A stretch of 64,000 nt of DNA from Pseudarthrobacter enclensis (GTDB lineage Bacteria; Actinomycetota; Actinomycetes; Actinomycetales; Micrococcaceae): positions 148,643 to 212,642 of the forward strand of contig NZ_KQ758603.1 in the NCBI RefSeq assembly GCF_001457025.1, written 5' to 3'. The position numbers and the translations under genes are program-made. The notes beneath the pieces are model-generated. The model ran no database searches. It was not told the DNA's origin and saw nothing but the letters and a program-made list of their open reading frames with translations. The first letter of the stretch is position 1, and every line of letters begins with the position of its first letter. Positions 18,679 through 28,807 of this stretch are shown here, piece by piece.

Positions 18679-18746
18679 ACCCAACTGAGTAGCGCTAAGT
18701 GCCGTTTTGGGGCCCCAAAACGGCACTTGGCGCTACCTGGTTGGGG
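18679..18746. repeat. 68-bp palindromic repeat, copy 1
   Basis: Two 34-base arms meet at TTTTGGGG-CCCCAAAA and differ at only about five positions. The left arm starts ACCCAACTGAGTAGCGC. The same palindrome occurs at 19432-19499. It lies at the 3' end of the frameshifted methyltransferase, where it encodes the last residues and stop, and between that gene and the carbonic anhydrase promoter. It can fold into a very stable hairpin, and may act as a terminator or be a REP/MITE-like element. Confidence 0.85.
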
Positions 18747-19407
18747 GAGGAAGGGGTGCGGAGGACCAAGAACTGATAGTGCTGGTTCCAGGCACCGTTC
18801 CCGGGGCCGGACTCGTCCCCCACGCCTTCAGGCCAGGTCCGGAAATGCTCTACGTCGCCGTGGGCGCCGAATATCTCCCGGGCGGCGTCGTCGCTGCGCC
18901 GGCTGAAGAACCGCCGCGGCTCTTCGTCGTCCTCCGGGTTCAGGACTTCGACATCCTCGCCGGACCAGAGTCCGACGGCGATGGGCGCGCCGGGTGCGCT
19001 CACCCGTACCAGCTCATGGACGACGTCGTGGATGCGGCTGTTGGGCACGTGCAGCAGGGTGCTCATTGACCAGGCAGCGGAGAAGGAGTTATCCGGAAAC
19101 GGCAGGTTCCGTCCACTGGCCACGCTGGCCTCAAGGCCTTTGGCGCGGGCCAGCCGGACGCTTTCCCCGGACAGTCCACACCGCAGTAGTGGAGGCCGGC
19201 GCGGATGAACTCGCGGCCCTCGATGCCGGTCCCGCAGCCAAGTTCGAAGACCGAGTGCCGGTGTTCGGCCTTGAGCAGGCGGATGAACCACTCGCGGCAT
19301 TCGACGCGGTGCCGGGTGCTGGCCCGGGTGGTCGGCACTGCCGAGTGCCGGTCGTAAAACACGGCAAGATCGGCCTCGTGGTCCGCGGAGTCCGGGATGC
19401 CCTGCAT
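18695..19407 (-). pseudogene. SAM-dependent methyltransferase with a frameshift
   Basis: Class I methyltransferase split over two frames. The first frame, from ATG 19407, holds the SAM motif VFELGCGTG and reads to GLHYCGVD. The continuation LSGESVRLARAKGLEASVA, then LPFPDNSFSAAWSMSTLLHV, is in another frame that runs to a stop at 18695. Insertion of one base near 19174 (GAC-CTG instead of GACTG) would restore a protein of about 237 residues. This is either a true one-base deletion or a sequencing error. The last 14 or so codons come from palindromic repeat copy 1. Substrate unknown. Confidence 0.75.
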
Positions 19408-19413
19408 GACTTC

Positions 19414-19419
19414 AGACTA
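19414..19419 (-). promoter_or_regulatory. -10 box TAGTCT, leaderless start of the methyltransferase
   Basis: TAGTCT then GAAGTC then ATG on the minus strand: a six-base gap and no Shine-Dalgarno. The promoter appears intact although the gene is frameshifted. Confidence 0.4.
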
Positions 19420-19431
19420 GGCCACCGGCGC

Positions 19432-19499
19432 ACCCAACTGAGTAGCGCCAAGTGCCGTTCTGGGGCCCCAAAACGGCACTTACTGCTACCTAGTTGAAG
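19432..19499. repeat. 68-bp palindromic repeat, copy 2
   Basis: Second copy of the palindrome at 18679-18746, same orientation. The left arms differ at two positions; the right arms differ mainly near CTTACTGC and at the outer end. It supplies the stop codon of purU. The two copies bracket the methyltransferase remnant. Confidence 0.85.
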
Positions 19500-20350
19500 A
19501 CCACCGTCCGGTTGCCGTCCAGCAGCACCCGGTGCTCGGCGTGCCACTGCACGGCCTGGACCAGGGTCCGGCCTTCCACGTCGCGGCCCATCTGGACGAA
19601 CTGCTCCGCGGTGCGGGCGTGGTCCACCCGGATGACTTCCTGTTCGATGATCGGCCCCTCGTCGAGGGCGGCCGTCACGTAGTGGGCCGTGGCGCCGATC
19701 AGCTTCACGCCGCGGGCATGCGCCTGGTGGTAGGGCTTGGCCCCCTTGAAGGACGGGAGGAACGAGTGGTGGATGTTGATCGCCTTGCCGGCCAGGTCGG
19801 TGCACAGTTCATCGGAAAGGACCTGCATGTAACGCGCCAGCACGGTCAGTTCGATCTCATGCTCGGCGATGAGCGCCCGCAGCTTGTCCTCGGCCTGCCC
19901 CTTGGTGTCCTTTGTCACCGGAATGTGGTGGAACGGGATGCCGTAGAACCCGGCCAGCCCGGCCAGGTCCTGGTGGTTGGACACGATGGCCGGGATCTCG
20001 ATGGGCAGGGTTCCGGAGCGCTGCTGGAACAGCAGGTCATTAAGGCAGTGGGCCGAGGTGCTGGCCATCACCAGGGTGCGGACCTTCTCGCCGACCGTGT
20101 TGAGGCTCCACTGCATGGCGAAGGCGTCCGCCACAGGCTCCAGGGCCGCCCGCAGTTCCGAGGCAGGCGCGGCGGTGGTCACTTCCACCCGCATGAAGAA
20201 GTTGCCGGTGGCAGGGCTGCCGTACTGCTGCGAATCCACGATGTTGCTTCCTGCCACCAGCAGGGCGCCGGCCACGGCGTGGACGATTCCGGGGCGGTCC
20301 GGGCAGGACAGGGTTACGACATACGCTTGGTTCAGCTGCTCTTCATTCAC
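19490..20350 (-). CDS. purU: Formyltetrahydrofolate deformylase
   Basis: 286 residues. It hydrolyses 10-formyl-THF to formate and THF and so balances the one-carbon pool for purine synthesis. An N-terminal ACT domain (VVTLSCPDRPGIVHAVAGAL, residues 10-90) is followed by a formyltransferase-type catalytic domain with HHSFLPSFKGAKPYHQA and the late Asp motif DEGPIIEQE. The GTG start at 20350 lies seven bases after a TAGGCT box. The stop codon lies in a palindromic repeat. Divergent from glyA-folD, which belong to the same pathway. Confidence 0.94.
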   Translation of the reverse strand: MNEEQLNQAYVVTLSCPDRPGIVHAVAGALLVAGSNIVDSQQYGSPATGNFFMRVEVTTAAPASELRAALEPVADAFAMQWSLNTVGEKVRTLVMASTSAHCLNDLLFQQRSGTLPIEIPAIVSNHQDLAGLAGFYGIPFHHIPVTKDTKGQAEDKLRALIAEHEIELTVLARYMQVLSDELCTDLAGKAINIHHSFLPSFKGAKPYHQAHARGVKLIGATAHYVTAALDEGPIIEQEVIRVDHARTAEQFVQMGRDVEGRTLVQAVQWHAEHRVLLDGNRTVVFN

Positions 20351-20357
20351 GCGTCAT

Positions 20358-20363
20358 AGCCTA
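20358..20363 (-). promoter_or_regulatory. -10 box TAGGCT, leaderless start of purU
   Basis: TAGGCT on the minus strand, then seven bases, then the GTG start codon. The ATG within those seven bases is out of frame and stops after four codons. Confidence 0.45.
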
Positions 20364-20394
20364 CCCGCGCAGCCGGTGCCGGTTTTGGTAGTCT

Positions 20395-20475
20395 GGTGTG
20401 GTCGCAACTGGCGTTGGGTGGCTAACCACCAGGGAGCGGCAATCACGAAGACCACGGATCGTACGCCTGGGCCGA
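20395..20475 (+). promoter_or_regulatory. Probable ZTP (pfl) riboswitch before glyA
   Basis: Conserved pieces of the pfl motif appear in order: AACTGGCG, then TAACCACCAGGGAGCG, a variable loop, then CGCCTGGGC. The ZTP riboswitch is known upstream of glyA, folD and purine genes and turns them on when ZMP/ZTP signals 10-formyl-THF shortage. A hairpin between CGAGGG (20473-20478) and CCCTCG (20506-20511) follows and could be the expression platform. A TAGTCT -10 box at 20389-20394 lies just upstream. Confidence 0.8.
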
Positions 20476-20626
20476 GGGTCATGTTTTGCCGGAAATGGGG
20501 CTGCGCCCTCGTCAGCACAGCAGCGCCATGCCAACGCTTCCGCGCACTGTCATCAAGGCAGCGCGGGAGTGCACCAGCCGGTAGCCTGACCTAAGCAGTG
20601 CCCGTATCCCTAGCCAGGAGTTCCCC

Positions 20627-21925
20627 GTGACTAGTACAGCCACCTCAACAACCCACGTCAGCAACCAGCCGCTGGCCGAGCTTGATCCCGAAATCGCCAA
20701 AGTCCTCGAGCAGGAGCTTGGGCGCCAGCGCGGCACCCTGGAAATGATCGCTTCCGAGAACTTCGCGCCCCGCGCCGTGATGGAAGCCCAGGGTTCCGTC
20801 CTGACCAACAAGTACGCCGAGGGCTACCCGGGCCGCCGCTACTACGGCGGCTGCGAATACGTCGACGTTGCAGAGCAGCTGGCCATCGACCGGGTCAAGG
20901 CCCTGTTCGGCGCCGAGTTCGCCAACGTCCAGCCGCACTCCGGAGCGCAGGCCAACGCCGCCGCCCTCTCCGCCATGATCACCCCCGGCGACAAGATCCT
21001 CGGCCTGTCCCTGGCCCACGGCGGCCACCTGACCCACGGGATGAAGCTGAACTTCTCCGGCAAGCTGTACGAGGTTGCCGCCTACCAGGTGGAAGAGGAC
21101 ACCTTCCGGGTGGACATGGACAAGCTGCGTGAGCAGGCCATCAAAGAGAAGCCGCAGGTCATCATCGCCGGCTGGTCCGCCTACCCGCGGCACCTGGACT
21201 TCGCTGCCTTCCGCTCCATCGCCGATGAGGTCGGCGCACTGCTCTGGACCGACATGGCCCACTTCGCCGGCCTGGTGGCAGCCGGACTGCACCCGAGCCC
21301 GGTGCCGCACTCCGACGTCGTCACCTCCACCGTGCACAAGACCCTCGCCGGACCGCGGTCCGGCGTGATCCTGGCCAAGGAACAGTACGGCAAGAAGCTC
21401 AACTCCAACGTGTTCCCCGGCCAGCAGGGCGGCCCGCTCATGCACGTCATCGCCGCCAAGGCCGTGGCCTTCAAGATCGCCGGCAGCCAGGAATTCAAGG
21501 AACGCCAGGAACGCGTCCTCGAAGGCGCCAGGATCATCGCCGACCGCCTGAACCAGGCCGACGTCGCCGAAGCCGGCGTCTCCGTCCTGACCGGCGGCAC
21601 CGACGTGCACCTGGTCCTGGTGGACCTGCGCAACTCCCAGCTGGACGGCCAGCAGGCCGAGGACCTCCTGCACTCCGTAGGCATCACCGTGAACCGCAAC
21701 GCCGTTCCGTTCGATCCCCGCCCGCCGATGGTCACCTCCGGCCTGCGCATCGGCACCCCGGCCCTGGCCACCCGCGGATTCGGCGCCGCCGAGTTCACCG
21801 AGGTTGCCGAGATCATCGCCACTGCGCTCAAGGCCGGCCACGGCGCCGACGTCGAGGCCCTGCAGGCCCGCGTCGACAAGCTCGCCGCCGACTTCCCGCT
21901 CTACCCCCAGCACGAGCAGTGGTAA
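20627..21925 (+). CDS. glyA: Serine hydroxymethyltransferase
   Basis: 432 residues, full length. PLP enzyme that interconverts serine + THF and glycine + 5,10-methylene-THF. The PLP-lysine motif [14 protein letters not shown] is intact, as are IASENF near residue 40 and HSGAQANAA near 105. The GTG start has CAGGAG upstream. Heads a two-gene operon with folD behind a probable ZTP riboswitch. Confidence 0.97.
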   Translation: MTSTATSTTHVSNQPLAELDPEIAKVLEQELGRQRGTLEMIASENFAPRAVMEAQGSVLTNKYAEGYPGRRYYGGCEYVDVAEQLAIDRVKALFGAEFANVQPHSGAQANAAALSAMITPGDKILGLSLAHGGHLTHGMKLNFSGKLYEVAAYQVEEDTFRVDMDKLREQAIKEKPQVIIAGWSAYPRHLDFAAFRSIADEVGALLWTDMAHFAGLVAAGLHPSPVPHSDVVTSTVHKTLAGPRSGVILAKEQYGKKLNSNVFPGQQGGPLMHVIAAKAVAFKIAGSQEFKERQERVLEGARIIADRLNQADVAEAGVSVLTGGTDVHLVLVDLRNSQLDGQQAEDLLHSVGITVNRNAVPFDPRPPMVTSGLRIGTPALATRGFGAAEFTEVAEIIATALKAGHGADVEALQARVDKLAADFPLYPQHEQW

Positions 21926-21928
21926 CCC

Positions 21929-22831
21929 ATGACTGAAACCACCACCGCACAGATCCTGGACGGCAAGGCCACCGCCGCTGCCATCAAGGAAGAGCTGACA
22001 GAACGCGTGGCCGCACTCAAGGCCAAGGGCGTCACCCCCGGCATCGCCACTGTGCTGGTGGGCGCGGACCCGGCCTCGCAGCTGTACGTCTCCATGAAGC
22101 ACAAGCAGTCCGTGCAGATCGGCATGAACTCGATCCGGCGCGAGCTGCCGGCGGACGCCACCCAGGCCGACGTCGAGGACCTCATTGACGAACTCAATGC
22201 GGACCCCGCCTGCCACGGCTACATCGTGCAGCTCCCGTTGCCCAAGCACCTGGACACCGACGCCATCCTGGAGCGGATCGATCCCGCCAAGGACGCCGAC
22301 GGGCTCCACCCGACCAACCTTGGCCGCCTGGTGCTCAACGTCAACGGAGAGATCACCACACCGCTGCCGTGCACGCCCCGCGGCGTCATCGAACTCCTCG
22401 AACGCAACGGGTACAGCCTGGCCGGCAAGCACGTGGTGGTGGTGGGCCGCGGCGTCACCATCGGCCGGTCGATCGGCCTGCTGCTCACGCGGCGTGCCGT
22501 CAACGCCACGGTGACCCTGACCCACACCGGCACCAGGAACCTGTCGGAACTGCTGAAGCAGGCGGACGTGATTGTCGGCGCCGCGGGCGTCAAGCACATC
22601 GTCAAAGCCGCGGACGTGAAACCGGGTGCGGCGCTGCTGGACGTCGGCGTGACCCGCGAAACCGATCCGGAGACCGGCAAGAGCCGGGTGCACGGCGACA
22701 TCGAACCGGCTGCCGCCGAGGTGGCCGGCTGGATCTCGCCCAACCCGGGCGGGGTCGGTCCCATGACTGTCGCGCTGCTGATGACCAACGTTGTCGAAGC
22801 TGCGGAACGCGCCGCGGAGCAGGCTGGCTAG
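21929..22831 (+). CDS. folD: Methylene-THF dehydrogenase / methenyl-THF cyclohydrolase
   Basis: 300 residues. Bifunctional NADP enzyme that converts 5,10-methylene-THF to 10-formyl-THF. Catalytic region [14 protein letters not shown] with the active Lys, PLPKHLD, Rossmann motif [14 protein letters not shown] and the C-terminal [12 protein letters not shown] are all present. Starts three bases after the glyA stop, so it is co-transcribed, and ends before a strong terminator. Confidence 0.97.
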   Translation: MTETTTAQILDGKATAAAIKEELTERVAALKAKGVTPGIATVLVGADPASQLYVSMKHKQSVQIGMNSIRRELPADATQADVEDLIDELNADPACHGYIVQLPLPKHLDTDAILERIDPAKDADGLHPTNLGRLVLNVNGEITTPLPCTPRGVIELLERNGYSLAGKHVVVVGRGVTIGRSIGLLLTRRAVNATVTLTHTGTRNLSELLKQADVIVGAAGVKHIVKAADVKPGAALLDVGVTRETDPETGKSRVHGDIEPAAAEVAGWISPNPGGVGPMTVALLMTNVVEAAERAAEQAG

Positions 22832-22848
22832 CCACCGGACGCAACCCA

Positions 22849-22896
22849 CGACGGCGGCGCGGAACTTTTCGAGCGAAAGGTTCCGCGCCGCCGTCG
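22849..22896 (+). terminator. Terminator of glyA-folD
   Basis: CGACGGCGGCGCGGAAC pairs with GTTCCGCGCCGCCGTCG around a loop with a further short AAAGG/CTTTT stem. No long U-tract follows, but the hairpin is very stable. Confidence 0.8.
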
Positions 22897-22947
22897 GCCG
22901 CTAAGTACCAAACTGCAAGTGCCCTTCCACATCCCCGACGCCTGAAC

Positions 22948-22953
22948 TAGTGT
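22948..22953 (+). promoter_or_regulatory. -10 box TAGTGT of the ABC-2 exporter operon
   Basis: TAGTGT is followed by seven bases and then GTG 22961. This layout favours 22961 over the in-frame GTG at 22952, and a leaderless mRNA. Confidence 0.4.
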
Positions 22954-22960
22954 GCGGAGG

Positions 22961-23930
<970 letters not shown>

Positions 23931-23938
<8 letters not shown>

Positions 23939-24785
23939 CGCACGGCCGGTGCCGGGAACCGCGGCGCTGCGGGCCCACAGTCCCGCCGTGTCCGCGCAGA
24001 GGGCACGGCGGTGGGGAGCCTTCTATTACGCGGAACAGGTGCTGCGGGTGATGAAGGGCTACAGCTGGTCCATCGTCATGTACAGCGTGGGCGTTCCGGT
24101 GGCCTACCTGTTCGCCATGGGGGTCGGCCTGGCCACCCTCGTGGACAGCCAGGGCGGAACCGCCTTCGGGGGAGTGAGCTACCTGGCGTTCATCGCCCCG
24201 GCCCTGCTGGTCTCGGCCGCCGTGATGACTGCGGCCAACGAGTTCACTTTCCCCGTGATGGACGGTTTCAAATGGCGCCGCACGTACTACGGGCCGCACG
24301 CATCGCCCCTGACGCCGGGCCAGATCGCGGCGGGCCACATTATGGCCGTCACGTTGAGGCTGCTGCTCCAGTCCGCCATCTACTTCATCGCCGTGGCGCT
24401 TTTCGGGGCGGCCCCGGCCGGCTCTGCCTGGGCCCTTATTCCGCTGGCCACGCTGGCCGGGCTGTCGTTCGGGCTGCCGCTGATGGCGTACTCGGCGGCC
24501 ATCACCGAGGACAAGGGCCAGTTCGCCCTGGTGATGCGCTTCATCGTCATGCCGCTGTTCCTCTTCTCCGGCACGTTCTTCCCGCTGGACAGCCTGCCGC
24601 TGGCCGTGCGCTGGATCGGGTGGATTTCACCCGTCTGGCACGGCACCGAACTGGGCCGCGTCCTGGGCTACGGCTACCAGGAGCCGCCGCTGCTGACGCT
24701 CCTGCACCTCGCCGTCCTGGCCGGCCTGGCAGTGCTCGGCTGGGTCCTGGCCCGGCGCAGATTCGCCCTGAGGATGGGGCAATGA
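23931..24785 (+). CDS. ABC-2 type permease, first subunit
   Basis: 284 residues, six membrane segments, ABC2_membrane family. The TTG start overlaps the end of the ATPase gene by eight bases. The C-terminal half has the family pattern LFSGTFFPLDSLPLAVRWIG followed by PVWHGTELGR. It pairs with the next gene as a heterodimeric channel. Confidence 0.87.
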
Positions 24786-25642
24786 GCGCCCGCACAGCGT
24801 CCGGCCCGGCAGATCCGGTCCCCACGGCCGGGGCGGAAACAGAGGCAGCCCGGAACCGGACGTTCGGCCCGCTCTACTCACGAAATGCCAGGGCCGTGAT
24901 CGCCCGGGGGCTGATGGCCACGCGCAGCACCAACTGGCTGGTCATGCTGTCCGGCTTCTTCGAACCGGTGCTTTTCCTCGTATCCATGGGCGTGGGGCTC
25001 GGCGCCATCGTCGGCACCGTTGAAGGTCCGGACGGCACCCCCATCAGCTACGCGGCCTACATTGCCCCCGCCCTGCTGGCCGTCTCCGCCATGAACGGGG
25101 CCGTGTACGACTCCACCTGGAACGTGTTCTTCAAGATGAACTTCGCCAAGCTGTACCAGGGCATGCTCTACACGTCGCTGGGTCCGCTGGACGTGGCCCT
25201 GGGCGAGATCTTCCTGGCGCTGCTGCGCGGCATGCTCTACGCCACCGGATTCACGGCCGTCATGGGCGTCATGGGGCTGATCACCACGCCCTGGGCCCTG
25301 CTGATGGTCCCGGCCTCGGTGCTGATTGCGTTCGGCTTCGCGAGCCTGGGCATGGGCATCACCAGCTTCCTGAAGACGTTCCAGCAGATGGACTGGATCA
25401 ACTTCATCCTGCTGCCCATGTTCCTGTTCAGCGCCACCTTCTACCCCCTCAGCGTCTACCCCGTGCCGGTCCAGTGGTTCATCCAGGCCATGCCGCTGTG
25501 GCACGGGGTTGAGCTGCTCCGGCAGATCAGCGTCGGCGTCTTCACCGCAGCCACTCCGCTGCACATTGCCTACTACCTGGTGATGACCGCCGCGGGCATG
25601 CTGCTGACCACCCTGCGCTTGCGGAGCCTCTTCCTGAAGTAG
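24782..25642 (+). CDS. ABC-2 type permease, second subunit
   Basis: 286 residues from the ATG that overlaps the preceding stop (ATGA). Six membrane segments; MFLFSATFYPLSVYPVPVQW and MPLWHGVELLRQIS mirror the preceding permease, so the pair arose by duplication. The same frame is open upstream, but that is a shadow of the first permease. Together with the ATPase it forms a DrrAB-like exporter of unknown substrate. Confidence 0.87.
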   Translation: MSARTASGPADPVPTAGAETEAARNRTFGPLYSRNARAVIARGLMATRSTNWLVMLSGFFEPVLFLVSMGVGLGAIVGTVEGPDGTPISYAAYIAPALLAVSAMNGAVYDSTWNVFFKMNFAKLYQGMLYTSLGPLDVALGEIFLALLRGMLYATGFTAVMGVMGLITTPWALLMVPASVLIAFGFASLGMGITSFLKTFQQMDWINFILLPMFLFSATFYPLSVYPVPVQWFIQAMPLWHGVELLRQISVGVFTAATPLHIAYYLVMTAAGMLLTTLRLRSLFLK

Positions 25643-25705
25643 CCGCGTGTTCGCCGGAGGTGGAAGGCGGCAGGAGCACTCCGTGCCGTTTGAGAGAATG
25701 GATGC

Positions 25706-26266
25706 ATGCAATCTCTGGGCAACCCCAATTCTTCCGCCAAGGCCGCCAGGGGCGGGTTCTCGATGTTCCGCATCAGCGGACCCGGACTGATGGTCCTGCT
25801 GACGGCGTTCGTTGTGGCCGTCATCTTCGCCGCGAACCAGAACGACGTCGTGGGCTGGGTTGTTGCCGTCATCGCCTTCTTCTGGCTGGCGCTGGCCTGC
25901 TTCGTGGTGTTCAGCATCCGCAAGGCCGCCCGCAAAGCCGGCGCCAAGCTCAGTGAAGCCCAGAGCGCGTTCACGTCCGCCGCCGGCCGCGGGCCGTCGT
26001 CGTCCGCCGCAGACCACGGCGGCACCCAGGTAGTGTACGAGCGCAACGAAGCCGACGAGGTCCGCGACCTCAAGCTGGACCATTCCTTCAAGATCGTGCA
26101 GGTCCAGATCCGGGTAGTGGAAGAGGAACGGGCCAAGGGCGCCGCAGCCAACCAGGACACCATCAACCGGGCGCTCGAGACCATCGAGATCACGGCCACC
26201 AATGCCCGGGACATGATCAAGTCCTCCGGCAACGGGGAACCGGTGACCGGAACCATCATCGACTAG
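25706..26266 (+). CDS. Small two-helix membrane protein, unknown function
   Basis: 186 residues. Two hydrophobic segments (LMVLLTAFVVAVIFAA and VVAVIAFFWLALACFVVF, residues 30-75) are followed by a cytosolic tail with a Ser/Ala linker and a charged helical region (LKLDHSFKIVQVQIRVVEEE). I do not recognise a named family. It may be conserved in Micrococcaceae, but I cannot check. No Shine-Dalgarno is evident; GAGAAT six bases before the ATG may be a -10 box. It sits directly upstream of xthA. Confidence 0.7.
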   Translation: MQSLGNPNSSAKAARGGFSMFRISGPGLMVLLTAFVVAVIFAANQNDVVGWVVAVIAFFWLALACFVVFSIRKAARKAGAKLSEAQSAFTSAAGRGPSSSAADHGGTQVVYERNEADEVRDLKLDHSFKIVQVQIRVVEEERAKGAAANQDTINRALETIEITATNARDMIKSSGNGEPVTGTIID

Positions 26267-26269
26267 AGT
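26264..26269 (+). promoter_or_regulatory. -10 box TAGAGT before the exonuclease III gene
   Basis: TAGAGT overlaps the stop codon of the preceding gene. Seven bases separate it from GTG 26277, which suggests a leaderless mRNA starting there. Confidence 0.45.
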
Positions 26270-26276
26270 GGAACGG

Positions 26277-27110
26277 GTGAGCTCGGCATTGAAGAAGGAC
26301 CACCTTCGCATCGCATCCGTCAACGTCAACGGCCTCCGGGCTGCTTACCGGAACGGAATGGCTGCCTGGCTGGAGCCGCGCGACGTGGACATTCTCTGCC
26401 TCCAGGAAGTCCGTGCCCCTGACGCTGTCGTCCGGGAACTGCTCGGGGACGGCTGGCACATCCTGCACGCCGAAGCCGAAGCCAAGGGCCGCGCCGGTGT
26501 GGCCATCGCATCCCGGGAAGAGCCGCTCGCCACCCGCAACGGCATCGGGGACGACTACTTCGCAACCGCCGGGCGCTGGGTGGAAGCCGACTTCCGGCTC
26601 ACCAACTCCGCGGGGGAACGGGTGCAGCTCACCGTTGCCAGCGCCTACGTCCACTCCGGCGAGGCCGGCACGCCCAAGCAGGATGACAAGTACCGGTTCC
26701 TTGACGCCATGGGCACCCGCCTGCCCGAACTGTCCAAGCACAGCGACCATGCCCTGGTGGTGGGCGACCTCAACGTGGCCCACACTCCCCTGGACATCCG
26801 GAACTGGAAGGGCAACCTGAAGAAGGCCGGCTTCCTCCCGGAGGAACGCGCCTACTTTGACCGCTTCTTCGGCGAGGACATCGGCTGGCACGATGTCCAC
26901 CGCACCATGTCCGGCGAAATGGATGGGCCGTACACCTGGTGGTCGTGGCGCGGCAAGGCGTTCGACAACGACGCCGGCTGGCGCATCGACTACCACATGG
27001 CCACCCCGGTGCTTGCCGCCTCGGCGGTTTCCGCCGTCGTGGACCGCGCGGCCACGTACGACACCCGCTTCTCCGACCATGCCCCGCTGGTAGTGGACTA
27101 CCGGCTCTAA
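26277..27110 (+). CDS. xthA: Exodeoxyribonuclease III
   Basis: 277 residues from GTG 26277; GTG 26268 is in frame but lies inside the promoter layout. EEP-fold nuclease acting at AP sites and 3' blocks in base excision repair. Motifs: SVNVNGLRAA, catalytic Glu in LCLQEVRA, VVGDLNVAHTPLDIRN, and the C-terminal RIDYHMAT and FSDHAPLVVDY with the catalytic Asp-His. Followed after 18 bases by trpS. Confidence 0.93.
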   Translation: MSSALKKDHLRIASVNVNGLRAAYRNGMAAWLEPRDVDILCLQEVRAPDAVVRELLGDGWHILHAEAEAKGRAGVAIASREEPLATRNGIGDDYFATAGRWVEADFRLTNSAGERVQLTVASAYVHSGEAGTPKQDDKYRFLDAMGTRLPELSKHSDHALVVGDLNVAHTPLDIRNWKGNLKKAGFLPEERAYFDRFFGEDIGWHDVHRTMSGEMDGPYTWWSWRGKAFDNDAGWRIDYHMATPVLAASAVSAVVDRAATYDTRFSDHAPLVVDYRL

Positions 27111-27128
27111 GCACAAAGGTTTTACTGA

Positions 27129-28172
27129 ATGACTCACCAGCCAACCCCGGCAGCCAAGAAGCGCATCCTGTCGGGTGCCAAGCCCACGGCCGACTCCCTG
27201 CACCTGGGCAACTACATCGGTGCGGTCCGCAACTGGGTGGACATGCAGGCTGAATACGATGCCGTGTTCTTCATCCCGGACCTGCACGCCATCACGGTGG
27301 ATTTCGATCCCACCGAGCTCGCCAAGCGCACGCGGACCGTCGCTGCCCAGTACATCGCAGCGGGCATTGACCCGGACAAGAGCATCTTCTTTGTCCAGTC
27401 CCACGTCCCCGAGCATGCCCAGCTCGCCTGGGCCCTGAACTGCATCACCGGTTTCGGCGAAGCCTCGCGGATGACCCAATTCAAGGACAAGACGCAGAAG
27501 TCCGGCGCGGACTCAGCCACGCTGGGCCTCTTCGCCTACCCCACGCTCATGGCGGCGGACATCCTGCTCTACCAGACGGACCTGGTCCCGGTAGGGGAGG
27601 ACCAGCGGCAGCACCTGGAGCTGACCCGCAACCTGGCGCAGCGCTTCAACACGAAGTTTGGTCCCACGTTCACCGTTCCCGAGGCCACGATCGTCAAGGA
27701 GCGGGCCAAGATCTACGATCTCCAGAACCCCAGCGCCAAGATGTCCAAGACCGGGGAATCGCCCAACGGTGCCATCCAGCTCCTGGAGGACCCCAAGATC
27801 GCGGCCAAGCGCATCAAGTCAGCCGTGACCGACGCCGGCACGGAGATCCGGTTCGATCCGGAGGAAAAGCCGGGCGTCTCGAACCTGCTGACCATCTACT
27901 CGTCCCTCACCGGCAAGTCCGTGGCGGACCTGGAAGCCGAGTACCAGGGCAGGATGTACGGGCACCTCAAGGTGGACCTGGCCGAGGTGGTGGTGGATTT
28001 CGTCACCCCGCTGCGCAACCGCACCAACGAACTCATGGCCGATCCCGCCGAGCTGGACAGGCTGCTGGCCTCCGGTGCCGACCGGGCGCGCGAGATCGCC
28101 TCGGCCACGCTGGCGACCGTCTACGAGCGAATGGGCTTCCTGCCCTCCCACAGCCTCGCAGGAGTCCGCTAG
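27129..28172 (+). CDS. trpS: Tryptophanyl-tRNA synthetase
   Basis: 347 residues, normal class Ic size. The HIGH-like motif is [14 protein letters not shown] (residues 19-32) and the KMSKS motif is [30 protein letters not shown] is intact apart from expected variation. AAAGG precedes the ATG. It charges tRNA-Trp in the cytosol. Probably co-transcribed with the small gene after it. Confidence 0.96.
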   Translation: MTHQPTPAAKKRILSGAKPTADSLHLGNYIGAVRNWVDMQAEYDAVFFIPDLHAITVDFDPTELAKRTRTVAAQYIAAGIDPDKSIFFVQSHVPEHAQLAWALNCITGFGEASRMTQFKDKTQKSGADSATLGLFAYPTLMAADILLYQTDLVPVGEDQRQHLELTRNLAQRFNTKFGPTFTVPEATIVKERAKIYDLQNPSAKMSKTGESPNGAIQLLEDPKIAAKRIKSAVTDAGTEIRFDPEEKPGVSNLLTIYSSLTGKSVADLEAEYQGRMYGHLKVDLAEVVVDFVTPLRNRTNELMADPAELDRLLASGADRAREIASATLATVYERMGFLPSHSLAGVR

Positions 28173-28176
28173 CACC

Positions 28177-28770
28177 ATGTCTTCCAGCGTAGGGGTAATC
28201 CTCGGGTTCCCGCCTGACATCGCAGCGGAGCTGCAGCGCTGGCGTGCGTCCTTCGGGGATCCGCTGGCGGATGTTGTGCCGGCGCACATCACGCTGGTGA
28301 CCACCACCCCCACGCACGACTGGCAGGCCACCCTGGACCACGTCCGCGAGGTGGCCCGCGGCCAAAGCCCCTTCATGGTGACCATTGCCGGCACCGGAAG
28401 CTTCCGGCCGGTCTCGCCGGTGGTGTTCATCAGGGTGGAGGAGGGTTTCGAGCAGTGCGTCGAGCTGCACGAAAAGCTCCAGCAGGGCCCGCTGGCACGC
28501 GAACTCCCGTTTGCCTACCATCCGCATGTCACGATCGCCCACGACGTCGCCCCCGAAGCCCTCGATGAGGCCGAAACGGTGCTCAAAGGCTACAGGGCCA
28601 GCTTCCCCGTGGTTAGCATGGGACTCTACGAGCATGATGCAGACGGCATCTGGCAGCTACGGGAAGAGCTGGACTTTGGGACCGAAACTGACAACGACGC
28701 CGGCACCCGATACGCGATCGCCGCTGCGGAAGCAGCAGCCCAGGCAGGCGGGGCAGCCTCTTCCCACTGA
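28177..28770 (+). CDS. 2'-5' RNA ligase family / 2H phosphoesterase
   Basis: 197 residues from ATG 28177, five bases after the trpS stop. The two HxT motifs of the 2H superfamily are present as HITLV near residue 35 and HVTIAH near residue 115. Members act on cyclic phosphodiesters of RNA or nucleotides; no finer role can be given. The C-terminal tail is Ala-rich and charged. GGAG lies about 14 bases upstream. Confidence 0.82.
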   Translation: MSSSVGVILGFPPDIAAELQRWRASFGDPLADVVPAHITLVTTTPTHDWQATLDHVREVARGQSPFMVTIAGTGSFRPVSPVVFIRVEEGFEQCVELHEKLQQGPLARELPFAYHPHVTIAHDVAPEALDEAETVLKGYRASFPVVSMGLYEHDADGIWQLREELDFGTETDNDAGTRYAIAAAEAAAQAGGAASSH

Positions 28771-28807
28771 ACGCGCCAAACTGCAGCTCGCCGTCATCCA
28801 GAAGCGG

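Noticed and set aside
18679..19499. Two repeats considered as a CRISPR array or as IS ends
   Set aside because: There are only two copies, 753 bases apart, each a palindrome, with no short spacers and no transposase between them.
20645..22849. 734-residue open frame on the minus strand
   Set aside because: It is antisense to glyA and folD, which are certain; no motif or ribosome site supports it.
22952..22954. GTG 22952 as start of the ABC-2 ATPase
   Set aside because: It lies inside the probable -10 box; GTG 22961 fits the recurrent seven-base spacing.
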